Below are positions 23,789 through 29,521 of a stretch of 29,521 nt of DNA, in pieces. Source of the stretch: Bacillota bacterium (GTDB taxonomy: Bacteria > Bacillota > Clostridia > Lachnospirales > Lachnospiraceae); assembly GCA_023392995.1 (NCBI GenBank), contig JAEWMZ010000444.1, forward strand, positions 1-29,521. Direction: 5' to 3'. Each line of letters starts with the position of its first letter. Within the stretch, counting starts at the first letter, position 1. The notes beneath the pieces were generated by a model. That model did no database searches and was not told the DNA's origin. It was given only the letters and a program-made list of their open reading frames with translations. The position numbers were made by a program, and so were the translations under genes.

Positions 23789-24878
23789 GCATACGAACAG
23801 ACATGGTGGTACCGACGGAGGGCGTGCTTTCACAGGTAATACTTCCGTCTAACAGCTCCAGAATCCGCTTTACAATGGAAAGGCCAAGTCCGTTGCCCTG
23901 CTTCTTGTGAGATTCCTCACATTGATAGAATTTATCGAAGATTTTCTCTCGCTTCTCCGGGCTGATTCCGATGCCCTCATCCTGAATCAGGACAACCAGT
24001 TCATTATTTTCACAGGTTTCTTTCATCCGCAGGGTGCTGCCCGCAGGGGAGTATTTGATGGCGTTATCGATAAGATTCATCCAGACCTGCATTAATAAAT
24101 CTGCATCACTGGCAATGGTCGCAGGGGTGAGCTGGAGGTCATACCTGGTCTCATGATCAGCCCATTTTTCTGAGAGCATGATAATGCATTTTCTGATCTG
24201 CTCATCAATTCTGACTTCATCTGTTTTTGTTACAATCTGTTGATAATCCAGTCTGGACATGCGAAGCATGTTTTCACACAGGACAGACAGGCGTATAGAT
24301 TCCTGATTCACCAGTTTAAGATAGTCCTGCTGGTCCTCTTCGTCGAGACCCCCATCTAATAAGATCTCTGTAAAGCCGGTAATTGCTGCTACGGGAGTCT
24401 TTACCTCATGGGAGACATTACTCATGAAGTCCTTGCGCATATAATCCATACCATCAAGTTCAGATACCATCTTATTAAAATTCTCGGATAATTCATCCAG
24501 CTCATTGGTATAGGAGTAGCCGCCCCGTCGTTCTTTATTCCGTGGAATTCGAATGGTGAAATCACCCTCAGCCACTTTTTTTACCGCTTGGCTGACTACA
24601 TCAATTGGTCTGGTGATATGTACGGTTCCAAACCACAGTGCGATTCCGCCCAGTGTCATGGAAAGGGCGCAGACAAGAAGGCATAGAAGGATAACCGTAT
24701 CTCCGGTTAAGGGCCCCCGGTAGAATAACCTAACCGGCACAATGACCAGAGCACAGGAGAAAAGGCAGGAAAAGCATAGGGTCATGATGGCTGCGAGAGA
24801 GAAATGCAGCCGTAGGGAGGCTCTGAACTTTCTGTTTTTATTTATCTTCTTTTTATGTTTCATATGAGCATGCTCCAT
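23721..24878 (-). CDS. Sensor histidine kinase with a very short extracytoplasmic loop
   Basis: 385 residues. Two membrane helices (about 25-49 and 61-85) are separated by only about a dozen residues, the pattern of intramembrane-sensing kinases. A HAMP domain (about 86-140) follows, then HisKA with phospho-acceptor His157 ('FMSNVSHEVKTPVAAITGF'). The HATPase shows 'NLIDNAIKYS', 'DEGIGISPEKREKIFDKFY' and 'GNGLGLSIVKRI'. It pairs with the response regulator upstream, from which it is separated by 284 bp. Given the neighbouring ABC exporter, a membrane-partitioned compound or the exporter itself is the likely signal. Its 3' end overlaps the carboxypeptidase gene on the opposite strand. Confidence 0.93.
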   Translation of the reverse strand: MEHAHMKHKKKINKNRKFRASLRLHFSLAAIMTLCFSCLFSCALVIVPVRLFYRGPLTGDTVILLCLLVCALSMTLGGIALWFGTVHITRPIDVVSQAVKKVAEGDFTIRIPRNKERRGGYSYTNELDELSENFNKMVSELDGMDYMRKDFMSNVSHEVKTPVAAITGFTEILLDGGLDEEDQQDYLKLVNQESIRLSVLCENMLRMSRLDYQQIVTKTDEVRIDEQIRKCIIMLSEKWADHETRYDLQLTPATIASDADLLMQVWMNLIDNAIKYSPAGSTLRMKETCENNELVVLIQDEGIGISPEKREKIFDKFYQCEESHKKQGNGLGLSIVKRILELLDGSITCESTPSVGTTMSVRMPIHQVLSENAGNPSGSSNHHPR

Positions 24879-25005
24879 GTTTCATTTTTCCTTTTTTCGT
24901 ATTGCATAATTCCGGGGCTGTCGTTTCACCTGGTAGAAATATGTTGGACAACCAATCTGTAATGACACGCCTTCAGTAAGAGATACTGCAAAAGTGTGTC
25001 TAAAG

Positions 25006-25033
25006 CTTATAAAGTAGTTACTATCTTAGTAAA
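25006..25033 (-). promoter_or_regulatory. Possible separate promoter for the histidine kinase
   Basis: Minus-strand TTTACT (25028-25033) and TATAAG (25006-25011) with a 16-bp spacer; the -35 lies inside the 14-bp tandem repeats. Confidence 0.35.
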
Positions 25034-25062
25034 ATCATCTTAATAAAACTATCTTAATAATA
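25021..25062. repeat. Three 14-bp tandem repeats between regulator and kinase genes
   Basis: Units 25021-25034, 25035-25048 and 25049-25062 follow (C/T)(T/C)ATCTTARTAAWA, two to four differences apart. They lie in a non-coding A+T-rich gap, in the likely kinase promoter. Nearby, GACCAGC / GCTGGTTTGTT with an inner CCTTAT/ATAAGG (about 25069-25113) could be a terminator after the regulator gene. Confidence 0.6.
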
Positions 25063-25162
25063 CTCAACAAACCAGCCTTATTAGGATAAGGGTTCACATA
25101 GCTGAGCTGGTCATAAGGTTTTTTCACAGTTTCTTGGCTCCACAATATGGTTTTATACTTAA

Positions 25163-25837
25163 CTACGCTTTAAACTTTGCCTTATAGCCCAGTCCACGAA
25201 TCGTTACAAGCTCAAAGTCCGGGCTGGTTTCAAACTTTCTTCGCAGCTTCTTGATGTGGGAATCCACGGTCCGGTCATCAATCTCCGTATCCATACCCCA
25301 GATCTCATCCATTAGCTCCAATCTTGTAAAGATCTTATTGGGATTGCTAAGAAGCCGATAGAGCAGATAGAATTCCTTCGGAGGTAGGTCAATAACATCC
25401 TCTTTTTGATGAACCGATAAGGTGTTATAATCTAAGACCGTATTACCCACCACTAATTTTTTCTCATTTGCAATCTGCGCTCTGCGAAGAAGAGCATTCA
25501 CACGCAGGATCATTTCCTTTAGATTAATGGGCTTAATCATGTAGTCATCCGTACCGGCCTGAAAGCCCTTCTCCAGATCCTCCATCTGACTTTTTGCCGT
25601 TACCATCAGGATGGGAAGCGTATAGGCAGCAGAGCGAAGCTCGCGGGTTAACTCATAGCCATTCATATTCGGCATCATAATATCACAGATGATCAGATCA
25701 ATATGTTCATAATCCATTACTTGCAGAGCTTCCACTCCGTCAAAAGCAGGAAAAGCCTTGAAGCTTTCCTGCTTTAGTTTTGCACAGATCATTTTATTTA
25801 ATGTTTCATCGTCTTCTACCACTAATATAGAAAACAT
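25163..25837 (-). CDS. OmpR/PhoB-family response regulator
   Basis: 224 residues; GGTGGTGAAAGC upstream of ATG 25837. The receiver domain has the acidic pocket Glu8-Asp9-Asp10, phospho-acceptor Asp52 ('LIICDIMMPNMNG'), Thr80 and Lys82. The C-terminal winged helix (about 128-222) shows 'LPPKEFYLLYRLLSNPNKIF', 'DEIWGMDTEIDDRTVDSHIK' and 'TIRGLGYKA'. It begins 15 bp after the ABC ATPase gene, so the exporter and regulator share a transcript. OmpR-family regulators bind tandem repeats spaced 10-11 bp, and such a repeat exists at 29234-29253 upstream of the operon. Confidence 0.95.
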   Translation of the reverse strand: MFSILVVEDDETLNKMICAKLKQESFKAFPAFDGVEALQVMDYEHIDLIICDIMMPNMNGYELTRELRSAAYTLPILMVTAKSQMEDLEKGFQAGTDDYMIKPINLKEMILRVNALLRRAQIANEKKLVVGNTVLDYNTLSVHQKEDVIDLPPKEFYLLYRLLSNPNKIFTRLELMDEIWGMDTEIDDRTVDSHIKKLRRKFETSPDFELVTIRGLGYKAKFKA

Positions 25838-25852
25838 GCTTTCACCACCTTA

Positions 25853-26530
25853 TCAGGCCATTTTCTTTAATTCGCCCTGTTCCAAATGATAAATGGTATC
25901 GACCAGATCAAGAATACGTTCATCATGAGTTACCATGATTGCCGCCTTCTTTCTCTTCTTTACTTCCTTGCGGATCATTTCAACCACCTGGCGGCCACGC
26001 TCACCATCCAGACTGGCGGTGGGTTCATCTGCCAGAATCACCTCCGGGTTGTTCATGAAGGCTCTTGCAATGGCGGTTCGCTGCTTTTCACCGCCGGACA
26101 TGTGCTCTGGATATTTGTTCTTGCAGGAGGCAAGGCCAAGGTCGTCAAGCAGCTCGGGGATATCGGTGCTTGTCCCATTCTTTTTAGACATGTCCTTCAT
26201 CAGCTGCAACTGCTCTGATACCGTAAGGAAAGGCAGCAGCTGATGGTTTTGAAAGATAAAGCCAACCTTCTTGCGGCGCAAATTGGTCCATTGCCGCTGC
26301 TTCTTGGTAGCAATCGGTTTATTCCCTATTATTATATCACCTTTATCCGGGGAGAGTAAGATCCCAGCGATAGAAAGTAAGGTGCTTTTTCCGGAACCGG
26401 AGGGTCCTACGATGGCAATGAATTCTCCGGGCGCTACATTTAAGGAGATATTATTTAAGATGATTCTTTCGTCATCTCCGTCCTGATAGGATTTGGAGAT
26501 GTTTTTTAGTTGAAGTGCATATTGTTCCAT
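25853..26530 (-). CDS. ABC transporter ATPase (LolD/MacB/HrtA-like)
   Basis: 225 residues. Walker A is 'GPSGSGKST' (42-50), Q-loop 'FIFQNHQLLPFLTV', signature 'HMSGGEKQRTAIARAF', Walker B 'EVILADEPTASLD' and switch 'MVTHDERIL'. The family powers FtsX-type permeases that export heme, lipids, peptides or antibiotics by mechanotransmission. The start codon overlaps the permease stop by one base (TAATG), so the two are translationally coupled. The combination with a half-size permease and a two-component system resembles HrtAB/HssRS heme-efflux and DevCA-like modules, but sequence does not prove the substrate. Confidence 0.93.
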   Translation of the reverse strand: MEQYALQLKNISKSYQDGDDERIILNNISLNVAPGEFIAIVGPSGSGKSTLLSIAGILLSPDKGDIIIGNKPIATKKQRQWTNLRRKKVGFIFQNHQLLPFLTVSEQLQLMKDMSKKNGTSTDIPELLDDLGLASCKNKYPEHMSGGEKQRTAIARAFMNNPEVILADEPTASLDGERGRQVVEMIRKEVKKRKKAAIMVTHDERILDLVDTIYHLEQGELKKMA

Positions 26531-27615
26531 TATTCGTTACCTCCTATTGTAATTAAGGGATCTACTTTGGCAATCTTGGCGGTGGATAACAGACCACATA
26601 AGATGGATATGATAATAAATGCGACAGAAACCATTAGGTCATCTGTGGTTTTTAAGTAAAATGGCATACTGTTTGGTAGTCCCATGGCCATGAGGTAAGC
26701 CAAAAGGTTGCCGATTGCCACTCCAAATACAGCTAGAAAGGCGATCTGGGAAATGATTAATCCGGCAATTTCACTCATCCTCATGCCAATGGCTTTCATT
26801 ACGCCAAACTGCTTCTGCTTCTGAATGGTAATCACGTAGAAGAATACACCCAGGATAGCGCCGGAGATTACCACCAGCACCCACAGAATCATACGAATGG
26901 TAGTCTGCTCCGCAGAATAGCCGGGAATATGCTCAACGATGGTCTGCTTATCAATCTGCTCAAGACCTGTTAAATTAAGGCTCTGAGCATCCTTTGCTTG
27001 TATTGCCACGGCTTGATAGAGGGGCTGATAGCTGGGATTTAAGGAGGAGCGGAGGGTATTATAGGTATCGAAGGAGATATAGCCTGCGGATACATGACCA
27101 TACATAGCATCCTTTGTAAAGCCCACTACCTTCAGTTCATTACCGGAGGCAGAGTCCACAACCGTATCGCCAAGCTTAATTCCTTCCTCCAGAAAAGCAT
27201 CATCCAGTACGATGGTATTAGCTTCTGTGGTCAGCCGATCGCCCTCCATTACCTGCGGATTTAAAAATTCATCTGGTTGGATGGCAAAGTAAGCCACATC
27301 CAGCTTATTGTCAGTACCTTTTAAATTTAGATTCATTCTCTGAATATTTAGCGCCGCTACCGGGTCAGAGGTTGCTTGCTTTATTTCATCCAGCTGTTTT
27401 TCATCCAGTGTAGATAAGGTAATAAGGTCTTCCGAATTCTCACTGAGAATAAAATGGGTGGCGTCTACATTCTCAATTGCCGCACTAACGGCTCTTGCCA
27501 GACCATTTGCCAAACCGGAGAGGAAAATGACCATAAAGATCATTAGAACAAGGATAAGTTCGATCAGTAGATATTTGTTTTTACTGTGCTTAATTTCTTT
27601 CCATGCTAATTTCAT
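26530..27615 (-). CDS. FtsX/HrtB-like ABC permease
   Basis: 361 residues. One membrane helix (about 15-38) precedes an extracytoplasmic domain of roughly 200 residues (MacB_PCD/FtsX-like). Three more helices follow (about 242-265, 285-310, 325-350), the four-helix layout of the MacB/LolC/HrtB superfamily. 'YVITIQKQKQFGVMKAIGMR' is the typical FtsX coupling segment after helix 2. It overlaps the radical SAM gene by 4 nt and the ATPase gene by 1 nt. The protein would dimerise with two ATPases. Export from the membrane, rather than import, is the family role. Confidence 0.9.
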   Translation of the reverse strand: MKLAWKEIKHSKNKYLLIELILVLMIFMVIFLSGLANGLARAVSAAIENVDATHFILSENSEDLITLSTLDEKQLDEIKQATSDPVAALNIQRMNLNLKGTDNKLDVAYFAIQPDEFLNPQVMEGDRLTTEANTIVLDDAFLEEGIKLGDTVVDSASGNELKVVGFTKDAMYGHVSAGYISFDTYNTLRSSLNPSYQPLYQAVAIQAKDAQSLNLTGLEQIDKQTIVEHIPGYSAEQTTIRMILWVLVVISGAILGVFFYVITIQKQKQFGVMKAIGMRMSEIAGLIISQIAFLAVFGVAIGNLLAYLMAMGLPNSMPFYLKTTDDLMVSVAFIIISILCGLLSTAKIAKVDPLITIGGNE

Positions 27616-28700
27616 TGTAATAGTGCCTCAACTTTCTCTCTTCGCTCAAAGAGTACACAGCCTCCTGCATGATCCTCCAGGAGGAGATTATCGTCACGTA
27701 ACCGGGTAAAAAGTCTGGAGTTAAGAGCCTCCTTCAAGGAGGTATTTGCTACATTAATATCGGAATAGGGTGAGAAGGGACAGGGTTCCGCTCCACCCTG
27801 GGAATTAATATGAAAGAAGCCTCTTCCGGCAGCCAGACATCCGCCGGAGCTTTTCTCATCTCCGGGAAAGGAGATGAATAACAGGTTGTCATATTGCTTA
27901 CGAAGCTGCAAAAGCTTGTTATTTAGTAATTCTCGTTCTTCATCACCGGGTGCCAGGTCGGCGGTTGCATCAGTTACTGGTACATATTCTATGTAAAATA
28001 CCAATTTACATCCGTAGCCTGACAGCTGATTTAAGAATTCTTTGGAGGTTACTTCCTCCAGATTATCCTTTGTTACTGTAACTGATGCGCCAAATAGGAT
28101 ATGGCTTTTTTTCATCTGATCCATTGCGTTGATCACACGCTGATAGACTCCGGTGCCTCGGCGCTCTTCTGTTTTTTTCTGATGTCCTTCGATACTAAAG
28201 ACAGGAACTAAATTCCGGTGTTTATCAAATAGCTCCAGGTATGACTCCTGCATCAGGGTTCCGTTGGTGAAGACGGGAAATACGATCTCAGGGATACGTC
28301 CCGCGATTTCCAGGACATCCCGGCGGAGCATCGGTTCACCTCCAGCCAGTAGCACAAAGCCAATTCCCATTTCTTTTGCTTCTTCAAAGATTCGTAGCCA
28401 CTGGCCAGCGCTTAACTGCTGCTCTAGCTCCTTATCTTCGCAGGAATGATTTGCCCTGGAATAACAGCCGGCACAATGAAGGTTACAGCTGCTGGTGATG
28501 CTGGCAATTAAAAAGGGTGGAATATGTTCTCCCCGAGCTTTTGCCTCTCTTCGAAGCTTGGTGGCCTCTCTGCTTGCCAGAGCATATCTGGCGATAAAGA
28601 GGCTTTCTCGCGGGTCTTTTAGTGTGGCACGAAGCGCAGCTTTTACGATGTCTTCGACACCGCCGGAAAGATACCGTTCCAAATCGAATTCATTTTCCAT
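27612..28700 (-). CDS. Radical SAM enzyme with SPASM/twitch-like C-terminus
   Basis: 362 residues. The [4Fe-4S]/SAM cluster motif is C72xxxC76xxC79 ('SSCNLHCAGCYSRAN'), followed by the SAM-binding 'LLAGGEP' (117-123). The C-terminal region carries further cysteines at 288 ('GGCLAAG'), 307 ('EPCPF') and 348 ('GGCVLF'), suggesting an auxiliary cluster. About 60 residues precede the core. The reaction is unknown. Relatives with SPASM domains modify peptides, heme precursors or lipids. No small precursor-peptide gene is visible beside it. It begins 3 bp after a flavodoxin gene, the expected reductant, and overlaps the exporter permease, so its product may be exported or its substrate membrane-bound. 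Confidence 0.9.
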   Translation of the reverse strand: MENEFDLERYLSGGVEDIVKAALRATLKDPRESLFIARYALASREATKLRREAKARGEHIPPFLIASITSSCNLHCAGCYSRANHSCEDKELEQQLSAGQWLRIFEEAKEMGIGFVLLAGGEPMLRRDVLEIAGRIPEIVFPVFTNGTLMQESYLELFDKHRNLVPVFSIEGHQKKTEERRGTGVYQRVINAMDQMKKSHILFGASVTVTKDNLEEVTSKEFLNQLSGYGCKLVFYIEYVPVTDATADLAPGDEERELLNNKLLQLRKQYDNLLFISFPGDEKSSGGCLAAGRGFFHINSQGGAEPCPFSPYSDINVANTSLKEALNSRLFTRLRDDNLLLEDHAGGCVLFERREKVEALLQ

Positions 28701-28703
28701 GAA

Positions 28704-29129
28704 TTAATCTCCTGATAATATATTTTTTGTGAACAATTCTGCTTCTGCCAGATCCTTCGCGTTTGGTCTGCCTTTATGCAGTAAGGTGAACTGGCCTCTG
28801 CAATAGTAATTCTCTTCGGCAACTGCAATTCCTTTCTCGGCAAGATACTTTTTGATCTCAGGAAAAGCACGTTCCACCAGAGCAGAGGTTGAGAAGATAA
28901 CGACCTTTCCTATGCTGGCCTTATCAAGGGTATCGATAAACTCTTTTACCTTTTTATCAATTCCCCCGGCATAGACGGAAGCGCCAAGAAAAAGAAGGTC
29001 TGTTTTTCCCTTAATAGGAGTATCTATGGTTTGTGCCTGACAGCCTGCGGTTGTTGCAATTTTTTCTGCTAACTTTGCGGTGCTGCCGGTTCTAGTGAAA
29101 TATCTTACGTTAATGGTTTTATTAGACAT
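28704..29129 (-). CDS. Flavodoxin
   Basis: 141 residues, the short flavodoxin length; AAAGGATGA precedes ATG 29129. The FMN phosphate-binding loop is 'YFTRTGSTAKLAEKIA' (T-x-T/R-T-G-x-T). The FMN ring loops are around 'FLGASVYAGGIDKKV' and 'STSALVERAF'. It probably delivers electrons to the radical SAM enzyme encoded 3 bp downstream. HemG-like flavodoxin-domain protoporphyrinogen oxidases are an alternative, which would match a heme theme, but the family boundary cannot be drawn by eye. It is first gene of the operon. Confidence 0.9.
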   Translation of the reverse strand: MSNKTINVRYFTRTGSTAKLAEKIATTAGCQAQTIDTPIKGKTDLLFLGASVYAGGIDKKVKEFIDTLDKASIGKVVIFSTSALVERAFPEIKKYLAEKGIAVAEENYYCRGQFTLLHKGRPNAKDLAEAELFTKNILSGD

Positions 29130-29154
29130 AAGTGATTCATCCTTTCTAAAGTAT

Positions 29155-29185
29155 ATTATAATAAGCTTGGACTGTTACCATTCAA
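29155..29185 (-). promoter_or_regulatory. Operon promoter with a poor -35
   Basis: Minus-strand TATAAT (29155-29160); the best -35, TTGAAT (29180-29185), is 19 bp away and overlaps the palindrome TTCAATATTGAA (29181-29192). This is compatible with a regulated, activator-dependent promoter. Confidence 0.45.
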
Positions 29186-29233
29186 TATTGAAGTTAATAT
29201 CTGATTTGGTGATGCCGTTAACTATAATACCGT

Positions 29234-29253
29234 AATATGACCTGAATATGACC
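29234..29253. promoter_or_regulatory. 11-bp-spaced direct repeat, likely response-regulator site
   Basis: AATATGACC occurs at 29234-29242 and 29245-29253, exactly 11 bp apart, the spacing used by OmpR-family dimers. It lies 12-14 bp upstream of a plus-strand -35/-10 region (TATAAT 29290-29295) and about 105 bp upstream of the flavodoxin start. Confidence 0.5.
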
Positions 29254-29289
29254 AAAATATATTTTTTAGATAAATTAATTCGTGTATAT

Positions 29290-29295
29290 TATAAT
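29290..29295 (+). promoter_or_regulatory. Candidate -10 of the divergent plus-strand transcript
   Basis: Perfect TATAAT with a weak -35 (TTTAGA, 29265-29270, 19-bp spacer). It faces away from the flavodoxin operon towards the gene that starts at 29487. Between them only a 21-codon open frame (29321) exists, without a clear ribosome binding site. Confidence 0.35.
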
Positions 29296-29486
29296 GCTAT
29301 GAAAGAAGTTGAAAGAAGTTATGAAGGAAATAAAAGAAGTGTGTAGCAATATAAGAAGGGCTGATATGTTGTTAATTATCAAATAATAGAATATAATGGA
29401 AACTACAATGTGAATTCAATAATATTGAATATTTGCAGAGAGAGTATTACATCAAATGGGAAAATTGATCATGGGAGATTGAGAAA

Positions 29487-29521
29487 ATGAGTGTTGAAAT
29501 CAAATGTCCAGAATTCTGGAC
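29487..29521 (+). CDS. Start of a gene cut by the window edge
   Basis: ATG 29487 follows GGGAG (29473-29477) at 9 nt; eleven codons are visible (MSVEIKCPEFW). It is too short to identify. It is divergent from the radical SAM operon, with the direct repeat and palindromes between them. Confidence 0.45.
   Translation, partial: MSVEIKCPEFW

Noticed and set aside
25021..25062. CRISPR-like repeats
   Set aside because: The units are 14 bp, directly abutting without spacers, and no cas genes are present in the window.
29299..29386. Short open frames that might be a precursor peptide for the radical SAM enzyme
   Set aside because: The 15- and 21-codon frames lack Shine-Dalgarno sequences, are on the opposite strand, and have no leader/core pattern; not convincing as a RiPP precursor.

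Overview
The window reads as chromosomal DNA of a low-GC, endospore-forming member of the Bacillota, most like Lachnospiraceae or related Clostridia. This rests on AGGAGG-type ribosome binding sites, TTG/GTG starts, a SpoIIQ-like degenerate LytM protein, a NiaR repressor, a WG-repeat/DUF3298 secreted protein and a MoxR-DUF58-transglutaminase operon. The organism is inferred from gene content, not from a marker gene.

Layout. 1-9000: a secreted WG-repeat protein with its terminator; an alpha/beta hydrolase on the minus strand; DNA-3-methyladenine glycosylase I (tag); then a strong promoter, a roughly 210-nt structured leader and the operon moxR-like / DUF58 / transmembrane transglutaminase. 9000-12900: the accessory region. 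An intact IS256-family element with 10-bp direct repeats sits in the loop of a GC-rich hairpin. Next to it lies a roughly 2-kb island bounded by a 101-bp imperfect direct repeat that contains the 3' half of tRNA-Gly(CCC). The island carries the two-gene AbiE (type IV toxin-antitoxin) system and a decayed tyrosine integrase, and its outer end is the intact tRNA-Gly. 13000-16430: a minus-strand vitamin B12 importer (btuF-btuC-btuD) under a cobalamin riboswitch with a clear intrinsic terminator. 16600-21120: a SpoIIQ-like protein, then a UvrA-like ATPase converging on it, divergent from a double-HTH MerR regulator. 21200-23800: a SnoaL-like protein, NiaR, a small conserved hypothetical protein, and a VanY-type D,D-carboxypeptidase.

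23700-29130 is one long minus-strand cluster: flavodoxin, radical SAM protein, FtsX/HrtB-like permease, ABC ATPase, OmpR-type response regulator and, after a 284-bp gap, a short-loop (intramembrane-sensing) histidine kinase. The first five genes are overlapping or nearly so, which implies one transcript. The kinase-regulator pair probably senses a membrane-active or porphyrin-like compound and controls the exporter. The flavodoxin plausibly supplies electrons to the radical SAM enzyme. The divergent upstream region holds an 11-bp-spaced direct repeat typical of OmpR-family operators, two copies of a palindrome, and the start of another plus-strand gene at the window edge.

The two most interesting points are this radical SAM/flavodoxin/exporter/two-component cluster, whose substrate cannot be named from sequence, and the tRNA-Gly island with AbiE, whose operator can be read directly around its promoter.
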